A stretch of DNA of 64,000 bases. It comes from Rhizobiaceae bacterium (GTDB taxonomy: Bacteria; Pseudomonadota; Alphaproteobacteria; Rhizobiales; Rhizobiaceae). Each line of letters opens with the position of its first letter. Within the stretch, counting starts at the first letter, position 1. The DNA lies in NCBI GenBank assembly GCA_017644005.1, contig JAEPMJ010000004.1, positions 302,885 through 366,884 on the forward strand, written 5' to 3'. The position numbers were made by a program, and so were the translations under genes. Of this stretch, positions 55,993 to 64,000 are shown one piece after another. A model generated the notes under the pieces. The model saw only the letters and a list, made by a program, of their open reading frames with translations. It had not been told where the DNA came from and ran no database searches.

Positions 55993-56352
55993 ATGCAAAC
56001 CATCGTTATCGTCATCCATCTGCTTGTCGTCGTTGCGCTCGTCGGCGTCGTGCTGCTTCAGCGCTCTGAGGGCGGAGGTCTCGGTATTGGCGGCGGTTCC
56101 GGCTTCATGACGGCTCGCGGGGCTGCAAATGCACTGACGCGCACGACCGCGTTCCTGGCGGTGGCCTTTTTCGCCACATCTCTGGCGCTATCGATCATCG
56201 CCCGTTACGGCGCGCAGCCCGTCGACATCCTCGAGCGCCTGCCGTCGACAGGCGGCACGGAGCAGAGTGGCGGTATTCTTGACCAGCTCGGCGGCAATGA
56301 AGCGCCGGCGGAATCCACGCCTGCCGAGGAACCGGCGATCCCCAACCAGTAA
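55993..56352 (+). CDS. secG: Preprotein translocase subunit SecG
   Basis: 119 residues from the ATG at 55993. Two helices are visible (about 2-22 and 50-72) around the conserved VGVVLLQRSEGGGLGIGGGS and RTTAFLAVAFF. The C-terminal tail is rich in Gly, Glu and Pro, as in other alphaproteobacterial SecG proteins. It is part of the SecYEG channel at the inner membrane. A hairpin follows nine bases after the stop. Confidence 0.94.
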   Translation: MQTIVIVIHLLVVVALVGVVLLQRSEGGGLGIGGGSGFMTARGAANALTRTTAFLAVAFFATSLALSIIARYGAQPVDILERLPSTGGTEQSGGILDQLGGNEAPAESTPAEEPAIPNQ

Positions 56353-56360
56353 GCTGTGCT

Positions 56361-56384
56361 GGCCGTTGCGGAACGGCAACGGCC
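56361..56384 (+). terminator. Hairpin after secG
   Basis: GGCCGTTGC (56361-56369) and GCAACGGCC (56376-56384) form a nine-base-pair stem with a six-base loop. There is no T-run directly after it, so it may stabilise the message or act as a weak terminator. The rest of the 174-base gap to the next gene shows nothing else. Confidence 0.5.
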
Positions 56385-56526
56385 CACCAGATCACATAAA
56401 ATTTGTCGACGAGTTCCGAAACCTGCCTTGAGCACAAGGCGGGCACGGAGCTATGAATGATCGACAGCGGAGCGGCGGCGCTCCCTGCGTTACTCAAATG
56501 AGCGAATACCGGTTTGGGGCGAGGCC

Positions 56527-57243
56527 ATGCTTTTTCGCAATATCGTAGTGATTGGCGCCTTACTGGCGGTTTGTGCCTTAGCGGCCGGGCGTGCGGCGGC
56601 GAATGACGAGGCCTATCAGGTTGCTGTCGTCAACAAGGGCGAGCTGCGCAGCGAGGTTTATGAGTCCAAGGGGCTGTTCAGCAGCCTTTTCGGCGGCAAA
56701 AAGGAGTTGCTGCCGGAAACCAAGGAACTCGACAAGGCGCTGGACGCGAAAAACAAGAAGCGACGGTTCAAGGTCAAGGGTTCTTTCGAGCCGCAGTCTG
56801 TGAGCTATCAGAGCAAATACCGCCGCGGTACGATCGTTATCGATCCGAAGAACAAATACCTCTACCTGATCGAGGGCTTCAACAGCGCTCGCCGCTACGC
56901 CATTGCGGTTGGGCGGGAAGGCTTGGGTTTTTCCGGCACCGCGACAGTGGGCGACAAGCAGGAATGGCCGCGCTGGACACCGACCAAGGCGATGCAGAAG
57001 CGTGAGCCCGGCAAATATGGGCGCTACAAGGACGGTATGGACGGCGGCGTCAACAACCCGCTCGGCGCGCGCGCCATCTATCTCTATCAGGGCAAGCGCG
57101 ACACCCATATCCGCATCCACGGCACCAACCAGCCGCAGACCATCGGCACCGCTTCATCGAATGGCTGTTTTCGTATGATCAACGATCATGTCATCGACCT
57201 CTACAAGCGCGTGCGCGTGGGCACTCAGGTCGTGGTTCTGTAG
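56527..57243 (+). CDS. L,D-transpeptidase (YkuD family)
   Basis: 238 residues with a signal peptide (VVIGALLAVCALAAGRAAA). The catalytic motif is complete: H198 in HIRIHGTNQPQ and C214 in SSNGCFRMIN. Such enzymes form 3-3 cross-links in peptidoglycan or attach proteins to it. The mature N-terminus has a lysine-rich stretch (about residues 58-85) before the catalytic domain. It stands alone between secG and a convergent gene. Confidence 0.92.
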   Translation: MLFRNIVVIGALLAVCALAAGRAAANDEAYQVAVVNKGELRSEVYESKGLFSSLFGGKKELLPETKELDKALDAKNKKRRFKVKGSFEPQSVSYQSKYRRGTIVIDPKNKYLYLIEGFNSARRYAIAVGREGLGFSGTATVGDKQEWPRWTPTKAMQKREPGKYGRYKDGMDGGVNNPLGARAIYLYQGKRDTHIRIHGTNQPQTIGTASSNGCFRMINDHVIDLYKRVRVGTQVVVL

Positions 57244-57271
57244 GCGCAAGCCGAGTTAACCTCCGGATCAA

Positions 57272-58507
57272 TCAATCTCGGTCGGACGTCCGGGAATCCA
57301 GCGCATCGAGAATGGGGAGCACAGTCTCCACGATCCGTGCAGACGAGCCCTTTGCGCCGAACTGCAGCGGCCCCTTTTCCGCCGCCCTCGCCAGAAATGC
57401 ACGATCATCCAGCAATTCGATAAGCCGCTTTGCAGACGCCAGGAGTATGCCGTCATCCGCCGGGCGGTCGCCGACGAGTTCCGACAGCCCGCCATGGATG
57501 CGGTACTGTGCTTCGGCAAAGCGATAATTGAACTGGGGACCCTCGCCGGCGAACATCAATGACGGTTTACCGAGCGCCAGTGCTTGATCCGCTGCCTGAC
57601 CGGCCATGGCCACCACCATTGCGGATGCCTCCAGAATATCAGCGAAGGCGCCATCGTAGCAACGGATTTCGGCCATCACACCCTTCGTGATCTTCTTGCG
57701 AAGCAAACCATTGGCCTGCATCGCCCAACCTTCAGCTGTGGCAAGGTCGACTGCGCGCGACATCAATGAGGGAACGAGTGCGGCGCGGAAAGCCAGCGGC
57801 TTGCGCCTGGCTAGATCGGCATTGTACTGCGCCGCTTTTTCGACGAACCGCAGTTGAAGCCTGAAATTGCGTTCTGCCTCCGGTATGCGGGAGCCGGGGA
57901 GCAGCCCGATTGTGTCGGCCCCATCAGGCAGCTGCAGATCGATACCAGATGGGTTCAGATAATCCATGCTTGGCATGCCGCCATAAGCGATACGGGGAAA
58001 TCCCTGACGCTTCAGGTCGATTGCGGTCGCCGAGTCGCGGGTGATCACCGTCTGGCAACGCGGCGACCGGAAGTACCATTTCAACGGCAGATCGAGGTTG
58101 AGTTTGCCCTCGTAAAGCGCAGACAGTGATGCGATAAACGAGATGAAAGGGCGCTTCGACCCGAAAGCGAAAGTCTGGCTGACGATGTCGCCGGTTGCGA
58201 ACACGAGATCGACGTCAGGCGCAATCCTTCGCATGGCCCTCCATTGTTCGATCGTATTGCCGATCAACCCGGCGCGGATGTCGCCGATCAGCTTGCTGCG
58301 CTGGACGTAGGTAAAGCCGCCCGAAGGCAGCACGAGCGTAGGGCCCACAATGGGCACGTCGATGCCGCGGTAGGCTCCGCCTTCTCCGACGAGCGGCAGA
58401 GCAAGCGGTTCGACGTCAGGAACTGCCTCGCGCAGCGCCCGGATGGCATAGGAGGTATCAGTGTCCTCGCCATGGCCGTTTGAAATGAACAGGACTTTCT
58501 TTGTCAC
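57272..58507 (-). CDS. Lipid-A-disaccharide-synthase-related glycosyltransferase-like protein
   Basis: 411 residues. The N-terminal LFISNGHGEDTDTSYAIRAL and the middle GLLPGSRIPEAERN and AMAGQAADQALALGKPSLMF resemble the LpxB-like fold (GT-B with nucleotide-sugar site), matching a family first seen in cyanobacteria and Deinococcus. Real LpxB is a different protein in proteobacteria. The reaction is unknown. It converges with the L,D-transpeptidase gene and lies 28 bases after radC. Confidence 0.7.
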   Translation of the reverse strand: MTKKVLFISNGHGEDTDTSYAIRALREAVPDVEPLALPLVGEGGAYRGIDVPIVGPTLVLPSGGFTYVQRSKLIGDIRAGLIGNTIEQWRAMRRIAPDVDLVFATGDIVSQTFAFGSKRPFISFIASLSALYEGKLNLDLPLKWYFRSPRCQTVITRDSATAIDLKRQGFPRIAYGGMPSMDYLNPSGIDLQLPDGADTIGLLPGSRIPEAERNFRLQLRFVEKAAQYNADLARRKPLAFRAALVPSLMSRAVDLATAEGWAMQANGLLRKKITKGVMAEIRCYDGAFADILEASAMVVAMAGQAADQALALGKPSLMFAGEGPQFNYRFAEAQYRIHGGLSELVGDRPADDGILLASAKRLIELLDDRAFLARAAEKGPLQFGAKGSSARIVETVLPILDALDSRTSDRD

Positions 58508-58535
58508 TCTTGATCGCCGCTCCTTGAAGTGCCGA

Positions 58536-59282
58536 TCAGATATACTGGCTGCCCTTCATGCTGGTGTGGCCGTCGCGGCCGATGATGATGTGATCGTGCA
58601 CCGTGATGCCTAGCGGTTGCGCGGTATCGATGATCGTGCGCGTCATGTCGATGTCGGCGCGTGACGGCGTCGGGTCGCCAGACGGGTGGTTGTGGACCAG
58701 AATGATCGCGGTTGCCGAAAGTTCGAGCGCGCGACGCACCACCTCTCGCGGATACACCGGCGTATGATCGACTGTGCCTGTCTGCTGCACCTCGTCGGCG
58801 ATAAGCAGGTTCTTTTTGTCGAGAAACAGAATGCGGAACTGCTCGCGTGGCTCGAAAGCCATGGCTGCCCGGCAATAGGTTATCACCTCGGTCCAGGACG
58901 ACAGTACCTGCCGCGCGGATACCGCGCCGCGAGCCATACGCTCGGCGGCGGCGGCAACGACCTTGATTTCAAGCGCTGCGCTTTCGCCGATACCTTCCAC
59001 CTCCCGAAGCAGCTTCAAGGGTGCGCCGAGAACTTCTGCGAAAGAACCGAAACGTGACAGCAACGCCTTGGCCGCAGCCTTGGTATCGGCTCGCGGGATC
59101 ACCCGAAACAGCATCAATTCCAGCAGTTCGTAATCCTGAAGTGCGCCAGAGCCGCTTTGCAGAAACCTGTCGCGCAGCCTTTGCCGGTGGCCATGATAGT
59201 GCGGTTTCGGTTCCGACCTGGCGGGCGAACGCGACGAGGGCATTTCGGCGAAAAACCGCTTCTCATCGTCTCCGTCTGCCAT
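58536..59282 (-). CDS. radC: DNA repair protein RadC (JAMM/MPN+ domain)
   Basis: 248 residues: helix-hairpin-helix ([16 protein letters not shown], about 92-107) and a JAMM metal site H197, H199 and D210 in [14 protein letters not shown]. Despite its name, RadC's exact role in repair is disputed. The N-terminal 40 residues are arginine-rich. Lies upstream of the LpxB-related gene on the same strand. Confidence 0.94.
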   Translation of the reverse strand: MADGDDEKRFFAEMPSSRSPARSEPKPHYHGHRQRLRDRFLQSGSGALQDYELLELMLFRVIPRADTKAAAKALLSRFGSFAEVLGAPLKLLREVEGIGESAALEIKVVAAAAERMARGAVSARQVLSSWTEVITYCRAAMAFEPREQFRILFLDKKNLLIADEVQQTGTVDHTPVYPREVVRRALELSATAIILVHNHPSGDPTPSRADIDMTRTIIDTAQPLGITVHDHIIIGRDGHTSMKGSQYI

Positions 59283-59363
59283 TTCAGCGAATACCCGGCT
59301 TTTTCAGAAGTATAGATCCGAAAAGTGTTTTATTTATATGTGGTTCCGGGCGTTTGTTCATTC

Positions 59364-60188
59364 TTATGGCAAGCCCGGCCGATCAAGCCCTGCGGGCGAA
59401 AGCGTGAAGATTTCGCAGCCGTCTGCGGTAACACCGACTGTGTGTTCATACTGGGCCGAAAGCGAGCGATCGCGCGTCACCGCCGTCCAGCCGTCTGACA
59501 GCACTTTCACCTGCGGACGGCCAAGGTTGATCATCGGTTCGATGGTGAAAATCATGCCTTCGCGCATCTCCACACCTTCCTGCGGCGAGCCGTAGTGCAG
59601 AATGTTCGGCGCGTCGTGGAAGAGAGCACCGACGCCGTGACCGCAGAAGTCGCGCACCACCGAACAGCGCTGGGCTTCGGCGTAGCTCTGAATGGCTGCG
59701 CCGATTGCGCCGGTACGTGCCCCGGGTTTCACGGCGCCGATACCGCGCATCAGGCATTCATGCGTTACCTCAAGCAGACGCTCGGCAGCGCGCTTGATAT
59801 TGCCGACCGGGTACATGCGGCTTGAATCACCATGCCAGCCATCAAGGATGTAGGTGACGTCGATATTGACGATGTCGCCGTCGCGAAGCGGCTTTTCATC
59901 GGGAATGCCGTGGCAGACGACGTGGTTGATCGAGGTGCAGGAGGATTTCGTATATCCGCGATAATTCAGTGTCGCCGGTATCGCGCCATGATCCATGCCG
60001 AATTCGAAGATGAAACGGTCAATGTCGGCTGTCGGCATGCCGGGCTGCACCATGCCGGCCAGTTCATCCAGCGCCCGCGCGGTCAGCTTACACGCCTTGC
60101 GCATTCCTTCGAACGCTTCTGCGCCATAGAGCCTGATCTGGCCCGTATTGCGTGAGGGCGCCAGGTCGGCTTCGACATAAGTGACCAT
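59364..60188 (-). CDS. map: Type I methionine aminopeptidase
   Basis: 274 residues. Metal ligands D110, D121, H184, E217 and E248 (VNIDVT, GWHGDSSRMY, CGHGVGALFH, FTIEPM, QYEHTVGV) and the substrate histidine H93 in VVCHGIP are all in place. Removes N-terminal methionine during translation. The C-terminal tail after the last ligand is short. An 81-base gap separates it from radC. Confidence 0.96.
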   Translation of the reverse strand: MVTYVEADLAPSRNTGQIRLYGAEAFEGMRKACKLTARALDELAGMVQPGMPTADIDRFIFEFGMDHGAIPATLNYRGYTKSSCTSINHVVCHGIPDEKPLRDGDIVNIDVTYILDGWHGDSSRMYPVGNIKRAAERLLEVTHECLMRGIGAVKPGARTGAIGAAIQSYAEAQRCSVVRDFCGHGVGALFHDAPNILHYGSPQEGVEMREGMIFTIEPMINLGRPQVKVLSDGWTAVTRDRSLSAQYEHTVGVTADGCEIFTLSPAGLDRPGLP

Positions 60189-60231
60189 CTGGAACTCTTC
60201 CGGTTGCCCGCCGTTCGGCTGCGGCGTGTCC

Positions 60232-60246
60232 CTGATGTGGCATCAG
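60232..60246. repeat. Inverted repeat CTGATG-TGG-CATCAG upstream of map
   Basis: Perfect six-base arms (60232-60237 and 60241-60246) with a three-base centre, 44 bases before the map start. It may be part of the control region of map or the 5' leader of its message. No matching regulator is known to me. Confidence 0.35.
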
Positions 60247-60270
60247 ATGGCAGCCGCTGCAAGCCCCGCC

Positions 60271-60289
60271 GCCGCACAGACGCTGCGGC
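60271..60289 (-). terminator. Possible terminator after the ligD-ku-xthA operon
   Basis: GCCGCA (60271-60276) and TGCGGC (60284-60289) form a six-base-pair GC stem with a seven-base loop, starting six bases after the xthA stop on the minus strand. There is no T-tract, so the terminator function is uncertain. Confidence 0.35.
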
Positions 60290-60295
60290 AGCCCG

Positions 60296-61066
60296 TCAAT
60301 CGAGCTCGATCCAGACCGGCGCGTGGTCGCTCGCACCGTCCATGCCGCGGATATCGCGGTCTACGCCAGCGTGGGTAAGGCGCGCCATCAGATTGGAACT
60401 CAAAAGCAGGTGATCGAGCCGCAAGCCTGCGTTGCGCGGCCAGCGTTTTCGCCGATAGTGCCAGAATGTGTAGATGCGTTCATCAGGATGAAGATGGCGG
60501 AGGGCGTCAGTCCAACTCCGGCCAAGCAGCTTTCGGAACGCGGCACGGCTTTGCGGCTGAATGAGCGCGTCATCATCCCAGGACCTTGTTTCGTAGATGT
60601 CGAGGTCGGTCGGCGCGACATTGTAATCGCCGGCGAGCACTACCGGCGCGCCGGTCTTGCGCAGCGCGGTCGCGTGTCGGGAAAGACGTTCAAGCCACGC
60701 CAGTTTGTAGTCGAATTTGGGGCCCGGCTGCGGATTGCCGTTGGGCGCGTAGATCGAGGCGATCAGCACGCCCTGTACCGCTGCCTCGATATAGCGCGCC
60801 TGACGGTCCTCGTCGTCGCCGGGCAGCGTTGTGCGCGTCAGAACCGGGTTGCCGATGCGTGACAGTATGGCGACGCCGTTCCAGCTTCGTTGCCCATGCC
60901 ATACAGCGGCGTAGCCGGCGCTTTCCAGGGAATCGGCGGGAAACGCGTCCTGTTCGGCCTTCAACTCCTGCAGGCAAACCACATCCGGCTCGGCGATCTC
61001 AAGCCAGTGCAGCAGATTGGCGAGGCGTTTGTTGACGTTGTTGATGTTGAAGGTGGCGATCTTCAT
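60296..61066 (-). CDS. xthA: Exodeoxyribonuclease III
   Basis: 256 residues of the AP-endonuclease/exonuclease III family. Catalytic residues appear in CLQELKAEQD, AGDYNVAPTDLDIYE, RLDHLLLS and GASDHAPVWIEL. Removes damaged bases' sugar remnants (AP sites) and 3' blocks. It is the last gene of the ligD-ku operon and overlaps the hydrolase stop by four bases, so its product is expected to act in the same repair process. Confidence 0.95.
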   Translation of the reverse strand: MKIATFNINNVNKRLANLLHWLEIAEPDVVCLQELKAEQDAFPADSLESAGYAAVWHGQRSWNGVAILSRIGNPVLTRTTLPGDDEDRQARYIEAAVQGVLIASIYAPNGNPQPGPKFDYKLAWLERLSRHATALRKTGAPVVLAGDYNVAPTDLDIYETRSWDDDALIQPQSRAAFRKLLGRSWTDALRHLHPDERIYTFWHYRRKRWPRNAGLRLDHLLLSSNLMARLTHAGVDRDIRGMDGASDHAPVWIELD

Positions 61067-61701
61067 GGCGCGGCGACGCGGCCAATCCAGTCCTTCACCG
61101 TCCGCGCCATGGTGTTCAGGTGATCCGCTGAGGAAAAACCGGAGATCGTCTTGCGTGGCTTGAGGTCGTGGTCGCCATCCTCAAGCCAGAGAAGCTCGAT
61201 TGTTGTGGCAAGGTCATAGCCCGGCACTTCCTCGCGGGTGCCGAACTCGTCCCGCGTACCCTGGCAGATGAGCATGGGTGTACGCAGGTTCGCCAGATGC
61301 GCCGTCCGCAGTTGTGTTGGTTTGGCCGGCGGATGGAAGGGGTAACCGAGGCAAAGCAGGCCGGCGATGCGGTTCTGCGCGTACAGGTCGTCGGCCACCA
61401 TGGATGCCACGCGTCCACCCATCGATTTGCCGCCGATGACCAGCGGGCCGTTTGAGCCGAGATCTTTCACTGCGTCCAGAAACTCAGGATTGAGTTTGTC
61501 GGCGCGTGGAGGTGGCTTGCGCGCGCCCGACCGGCGGGCGGCCATGTAGCCGAATTCGAAACGCGCAACGCGCAGACCGCAACGGGCCAAGGCCTCGGCG
61601 GCGGCGGTCATCGACTTGGAGTCCATCGGCGCTCCGGCGCCGTGTGCAAGCAGGATGGTCGCCGGCGCGGCCTCCGGGCCGTCGAACAGGAAATCGGTCA
61701 T
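61063..61701 (-). CDS. Alpha/beta-hydrolase (KAN/dienelactone-like) family protein
   Basis: 212 residues. Nucleophile serine in VIGGKSMGGRVA; acid and histidine candidates are the D in ICQGTRDEFG and the H in LEDGDHDL. The N-terminal ILLAHGAGAPMDSKS is the oxyanion-hole region of this subgroup. The substrate is unknown. It overlaps both neighbours by four bases and so is cotranscribed with repair genes, which does not by itself show a repair role. Confidence 0.87.
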   Translation of the reverse strand: MTDFLFDGPEAAPATILLAHGAGAPMDSKSMTAAAEALARCGLRVARFEFGYMAARRSGARKPPPRADKLNPEFLDAVKDLGSNGPLVIGGKSMGGRVASMVADDLYAQNRIAGLLCLGYPFHPPAKPTQLRTAHLANLRTPMLICQGTRDEFGTREEVPGYDLATTIELLWLEDGDHDLKPRKTISGFSSADHLNTMARTVKDWIGRVAAP

Positions 61702-62783
61702 GCGGTCGACTTCCTGCTTGCGTGCAGGTCAACGAACTGAATGCCGCGCTGGGCCGTGCGGGCCCATTCGGAGACACTGTCGAGTTCGAGATACCTGATC
61801 CACAGACGCTTTGCCTCGCCCAAATCATCGGCCTCGAATTCCAGCCGGGCCAGATTGAATATCGCGTCTGCGTAGCCAGGCTCGATCGCAAGCGCACGAC
61901 GCAGATGGCTGCGGGCCGCTTCGGCATTGCCGGTTTCAACGGTCAGGTCGGCGAGGTTGAACCAGGCCTCGACAAAGCCGGGATCGTGTTTCAGCGCGCG
62001 CACATAGTCGTTAGCCGCCTCCTGCGCCTTGCCTGCGGCGCGCAGGCAGTTGGCGCGGTTGAAGGCGGCCACAGCGTCGGTGGGGTCGATCGCCAGACAG
62101 CGCGCGTAAAGCGTGATTGCGAGATCCAGCTCGCCGTCCGCCTCAGCCTCTTCGGCGTTTGCGAACACATCGTCCAGCCCGGCATCATCGCCGCCCAGAT
62201 CGAAGAGCATCTGACCGCTGAGATCGGCCATTCCCTCGTCGTGGCGCGCATAAATCGTACCCTGGTCGCCAGGATGCAGGAACTTTGCCGTCAGCGAAGA
62301 TACCGGACCGGACCGGTGGATCGCGCGCGCGATATCGTGCCAGCCGGCACCACCGGCGATCAGCCCGGCGAATTTTCGGGCGAGGATCGCATCGCGGAAG
62401 GTGTAGGGCTCGGCATCGCCTTCAAAGGCATCGAAGAGTCTCAGGAATTCGAACGCGGCTTCTGCAAGGCCGGACTGTTGCAGCAGCGCGCTCTTCTCGA
62501 GCGTTGCGCCGTCTGGTGCTGCCTTGAGGCCGAGCGCGCGCAGGAAGCCGTTTTCGCTCAGAAGTTCGAGGCCCGGCCGGCGCGCGGCTTCAAGCCGGGC
62601 GGCTATGCGCGCGTCGTTTTCTTTTTCCAGCAGCTTGCGGCCGAATACGGCATGCGTAGTCTGCCGGCGCACGCCGCGGCCGGCATTGGAGCCGACCCGG
62701 TTTGCATGGCGCACTGCCAGACGCAACGGAAAGGCGGCAAGCGGGCCGATGACGCCGAAGCTTTGGCCCGCCTCGGTCGTCAC
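61698..62783 (-). CDS. Tetratricopeptide-repeat protein
   Basis: 361 residues from a GTG at 62783, which overlaps the ku stop (GTGA). Residues 1-190 show no fold that I recognise. From about 204 four TPR-type helix pairs follow (for example AITLYARCLAIDPTDAVAAF, AWFNLADLTVETGNAEAARS), then a short tail. TPR proteins act as scaffolds. It is encoded between ku and the hydrolase; whether it assists end joining is not known. Confidence 0.8.
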   Translation of the reverse strand: MTTEAGQSFGVIGPLAAFPLRLAVRHANRVGSNAGRGVRRQTTHAVFGRKLLEKENDARIAARLEAARRPGLELLSENGFLRALGLKAAPDGATLEKSALLQQSGLAEAAFEFLRLFDAFEGDAEPYTFRDAILARKFAGLIAGGAGWHDIARAIHRSGPVSSLTAKFLHPGDQGTIYARHDEGMADLSGQMLFDLGGDDAGLDDVFANAEEAEADGELDLAITLYARCLAIDPTDAVAAFNRANCLRAAGKAQEAANDYVRALKHDPGFVEAWFNLADLTVETGNAEAARSHLRRALAIEPGYADAIFNLARLEFEADDLGEAKRLWIRYLELDSVSEWARTAQRGIQFVDLHASRKSTA

Positions 62784-63634
62784 GCCTTCTTCCTGGTCGC
62801 TTTCTTGGGCTTACCGGCGGTCGCCGCTGGCTTGCTCTTGCTTTTCGCCGGCGGCTTGCTGTCGGAAAGGCTCGCCTTCAGCGCATCCATCAGGTTGATG
62901 ACATTGCCGCCGCGCTCGGGTGCAGCTGCAATAACCGGCTTGTGGCCTTTGAGCTTCTCCTTGATCATCGCCATAAGGGCGGTTTCGTAGCGGTCCTCGT
63001 AATCCTTCGGATCGAACTCGGTCGTCTTCTGCTCGATCAGCTTTTCGGCCAGATCGAGCATTTCCTTGTCGGGTTCGCCGACCGGAATGTTGTCGAAATA
63101 CTCGGCCGTGCCGCGCACCTCGTGCGGATTGCGCAGAGTGCAGACAAACATGCCGGTTTCGCGTGGCGCGATGGTGATGACGCGTTCGCGGCTCGAGAGA
63201 ACGAGCCGGGCGATCGCCACCTTGCCTGCCTTTTTGAGTGCCTCGCGCAGGACGACGAAGGTTTCCTCCGCCATCGCGCCGTCGGGTGCCAGATAATAGG
63301 GCGCATCGAGATAGATTGCGTCGATGGCATCCTCGTCGACAAAGGCCTCGATGCTGATCGTGTGGTTGGACTCGATCTTCACGCTGTCGAGGTCTTCATT
63401 GTCGATGATGATGTACTTCTTGTCCTCGTATTCGTAGCCCTTCACCAGGTCCGAACGCTCGACGAGACCGAGCTCGGGATCAACCGGCTTCATGTTGATC
63501 CGGTTGTGTGTGTCCTTGTGCAACTGATTGAAGGTAATGCGGTCTTTCGAGCTGGTGGCGTTGTAGAGCCGCACGGGGCAGCTCACCAGACTTAACCGCA
63601 AATGACCTTTCCAGGTGGCGCGTGGTGCCATCAC
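62780..63634 (-). CDS. ku: Ku protein (non-homologous end joining)
   Basis: 284 residues with the Ku core: RATWKGHLRLSLVSCPVRLY at the N-terminus, a middle region with HTISIEAFVDEDAIDAIYLD and the C-terminal lysine-rich tail (KPPAKSKSKPAATAGKPKKA), typical of bacterial Ku. It binds double-strand break ends and recruits LigD, whose gene is 23 bases upstream on the same strand. Confidence 0.95.
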   Translation of the reverse strand: MMAPRATWKGHLRLSLVSCPVRLYNATSSKDRITFNQLHKDTHNRINMKPVDPELGLVERSDLVKGYEYEDKKYIIIDNEDLDSVKIESNHTISIEAFVDEDAIDAIYLDAPYYLAPDGAMAEETFVVLREALKKAGKVAIARLVLSSRERVITIAPRETGMFVCTLRNPHEVRGTAEYFDNIPVGEPDKEMLDLAEKLIEQKTTEFDPKDYEDRYETALMAMIKEKLKGHKPVIAAAPERGGNVINLMDALKASLSDSKPPAKSKSKPAATAGKPKKATRKKA

Positions 63635-63657
63635 CGTCTCCTACGCAAAACTCAAAG

Positions 63658-64000
63658 CTACGCGCCCGGCAAAGCGCGGGCGTTGTCGCCGATCTGGGCC
63701 CAAGGATCGCCTGAAGAGGTTAACAGCCCAGGCAACGTAGAATAATTCAAATCCTCCGGCGCGTCGATTGACTCCAGATCGTCCCAGGAAAGCGGGGTGG
63801 AAGCGGGCAAATTCGGCCGCGCGCGGAGCGAATAGGGGGCCACGGCCGTGGCTCCACGCGCGTTGCGGTGAAAATCGATGAAGATGCGCCCCTTGCGGTT
63901 CGCCTTGCCCATTGTGGTTGTGAAAAGCTCCGGAGCAGTGGCTGCCAGCTTTTCCGCGATCTTGCCAGTGGCAGCGTGAACACGCTTCCAGTTCGGGCCA
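63658..64000 (-). CDS. ligD: LigD, C-terminal part of the polymerase domain (5' part outside the window)
   Basis: The frame continues to the right edge; 113 residues to the TAG stop are seen. They read GPNWKRVHAATGKIAEKLAA, then TTMGKANRKGRIFIDFHRNA and PYSLRARPNLPASTPLSWDD, the end of the primase-polymerase domain of bacterial LigD. As the protein ends here, the domain order is (nuclease-)ligase-polymerase, as in rhizobial LigD. A methionine codon at 63912 is internal. Partner of Ku. Confidence 0.93.
   Translation of the reverse strand, partial: GPNWKRVHAATGKIAEKLAATAPELFTTTMGKANRKGRIFIDFHRNARGATAVAPYSLRARPNLPASTPLSWDDLESIDAPEDLNYSTLPGLLTSSGDPWAQIGDNARALPGA

Noticed and set aside
61506..62990. 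494-residue plus-strand open frame opposite the hydrolase, TPR and ku genes
   Set aside because: It spans three genes that overlap tightly on the other strand and shows no motif of its own.

Overview
The window is a GC-rich stretch from an alphaproteobacterium, most likely a member of the Hyphomicrobiales (rhizobial/phyllobacterial type). The indications are the tpiA / ppiD-like / trpD-trpC-moaC-moeA neighbourhood, a ligD-ku repair cluster whose LigD ends with its polymerase domain, and many ABC and TRAP uptake systems joined to catabolic genes. I see no rRNA, tRNA, CRISPR array, transposase or integrase, and no gene-free stretch over 300 bases.

Positions 1-49.5 kb are accessory and catabolic. 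(A) 1-7916, plus strand: a peptide-type ABC importer, cut at the left edge, with an EF_0837/AHA_3915-type amidohydrolase, a RidA protein and a SelA-like PLP enzyme. (B) 14004-7949, minus strand: IlvD/Edd dehydratase, beta-hydroxyacid dehydrogenase, TRAP importer and MarR. Divergent from it (14102-15657) are hydroxypyruvate isomerase and a 2-keto-4-pentenoate-hydratase-like enzyme; together these look like sugar-acid catabolism. (C) 18057-15717, minus strand: a short-chain dehydrogenase and an FGGY kinase. Divergent from them (18220-24429) are a BtpA/SgcQ protein, a second TRAP importer, an ATZ/TRZ-like amidohydrolase and a decarboxylase/racemase-superfamily protein with the arylmalonate-decarboxylase residue pattern. 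(D) 29940-24443, minus strand: a CUT1-type ABC importer with an FAD amine-oxidase-like enzyme. (E) 37455-30155, minus strand: class V aminotransferase, polyamine-type ABC importer, ornithine-cyclodeaminase-like protein and LysR, flanked by a divergent LysR and an enolase-superfamily dehydratase. (F) 48272-39846, minus strand: an eight-gene, largely overlapping operon for aerobic 2-aminobenzoyl-CoA (anthranilate) degradation that ends in tryptophan 2,3-dioxygenase. It links tryptophan breakdown to central metabolism, although kynurenine formamidase and kynureninase are not in the window.

A short plus-strand operon (small membrane protein plus TetR) with an unusual iterated operator separates block F from the core region. 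From 49.5 kb onward the genes are housekeeping: moeA, moaC, trpC, trpD, a PpiD-like chaperone, tpiA, secG, an L,D-transpeptidase, a lipid-A-disaccharide-synthase-related protein, radC and map. Last comes a tightly packed minus-strand repair operon, ligD-ku-TPR-hydrolase-xthA, with ligD cut by the right edge.

The points most worth a second look are: the amidohydrolase/RidA/PLP-lyase uptake module in A; the BtpA-TRAP-amidohydrolase-decarboxylase combination in C and its shared operator-like motif; the RidA homologue without its catalytic arginine inside the anthranilate operon; and the 14-bp-periodic operator in front of the membrane protein/TetR pair.
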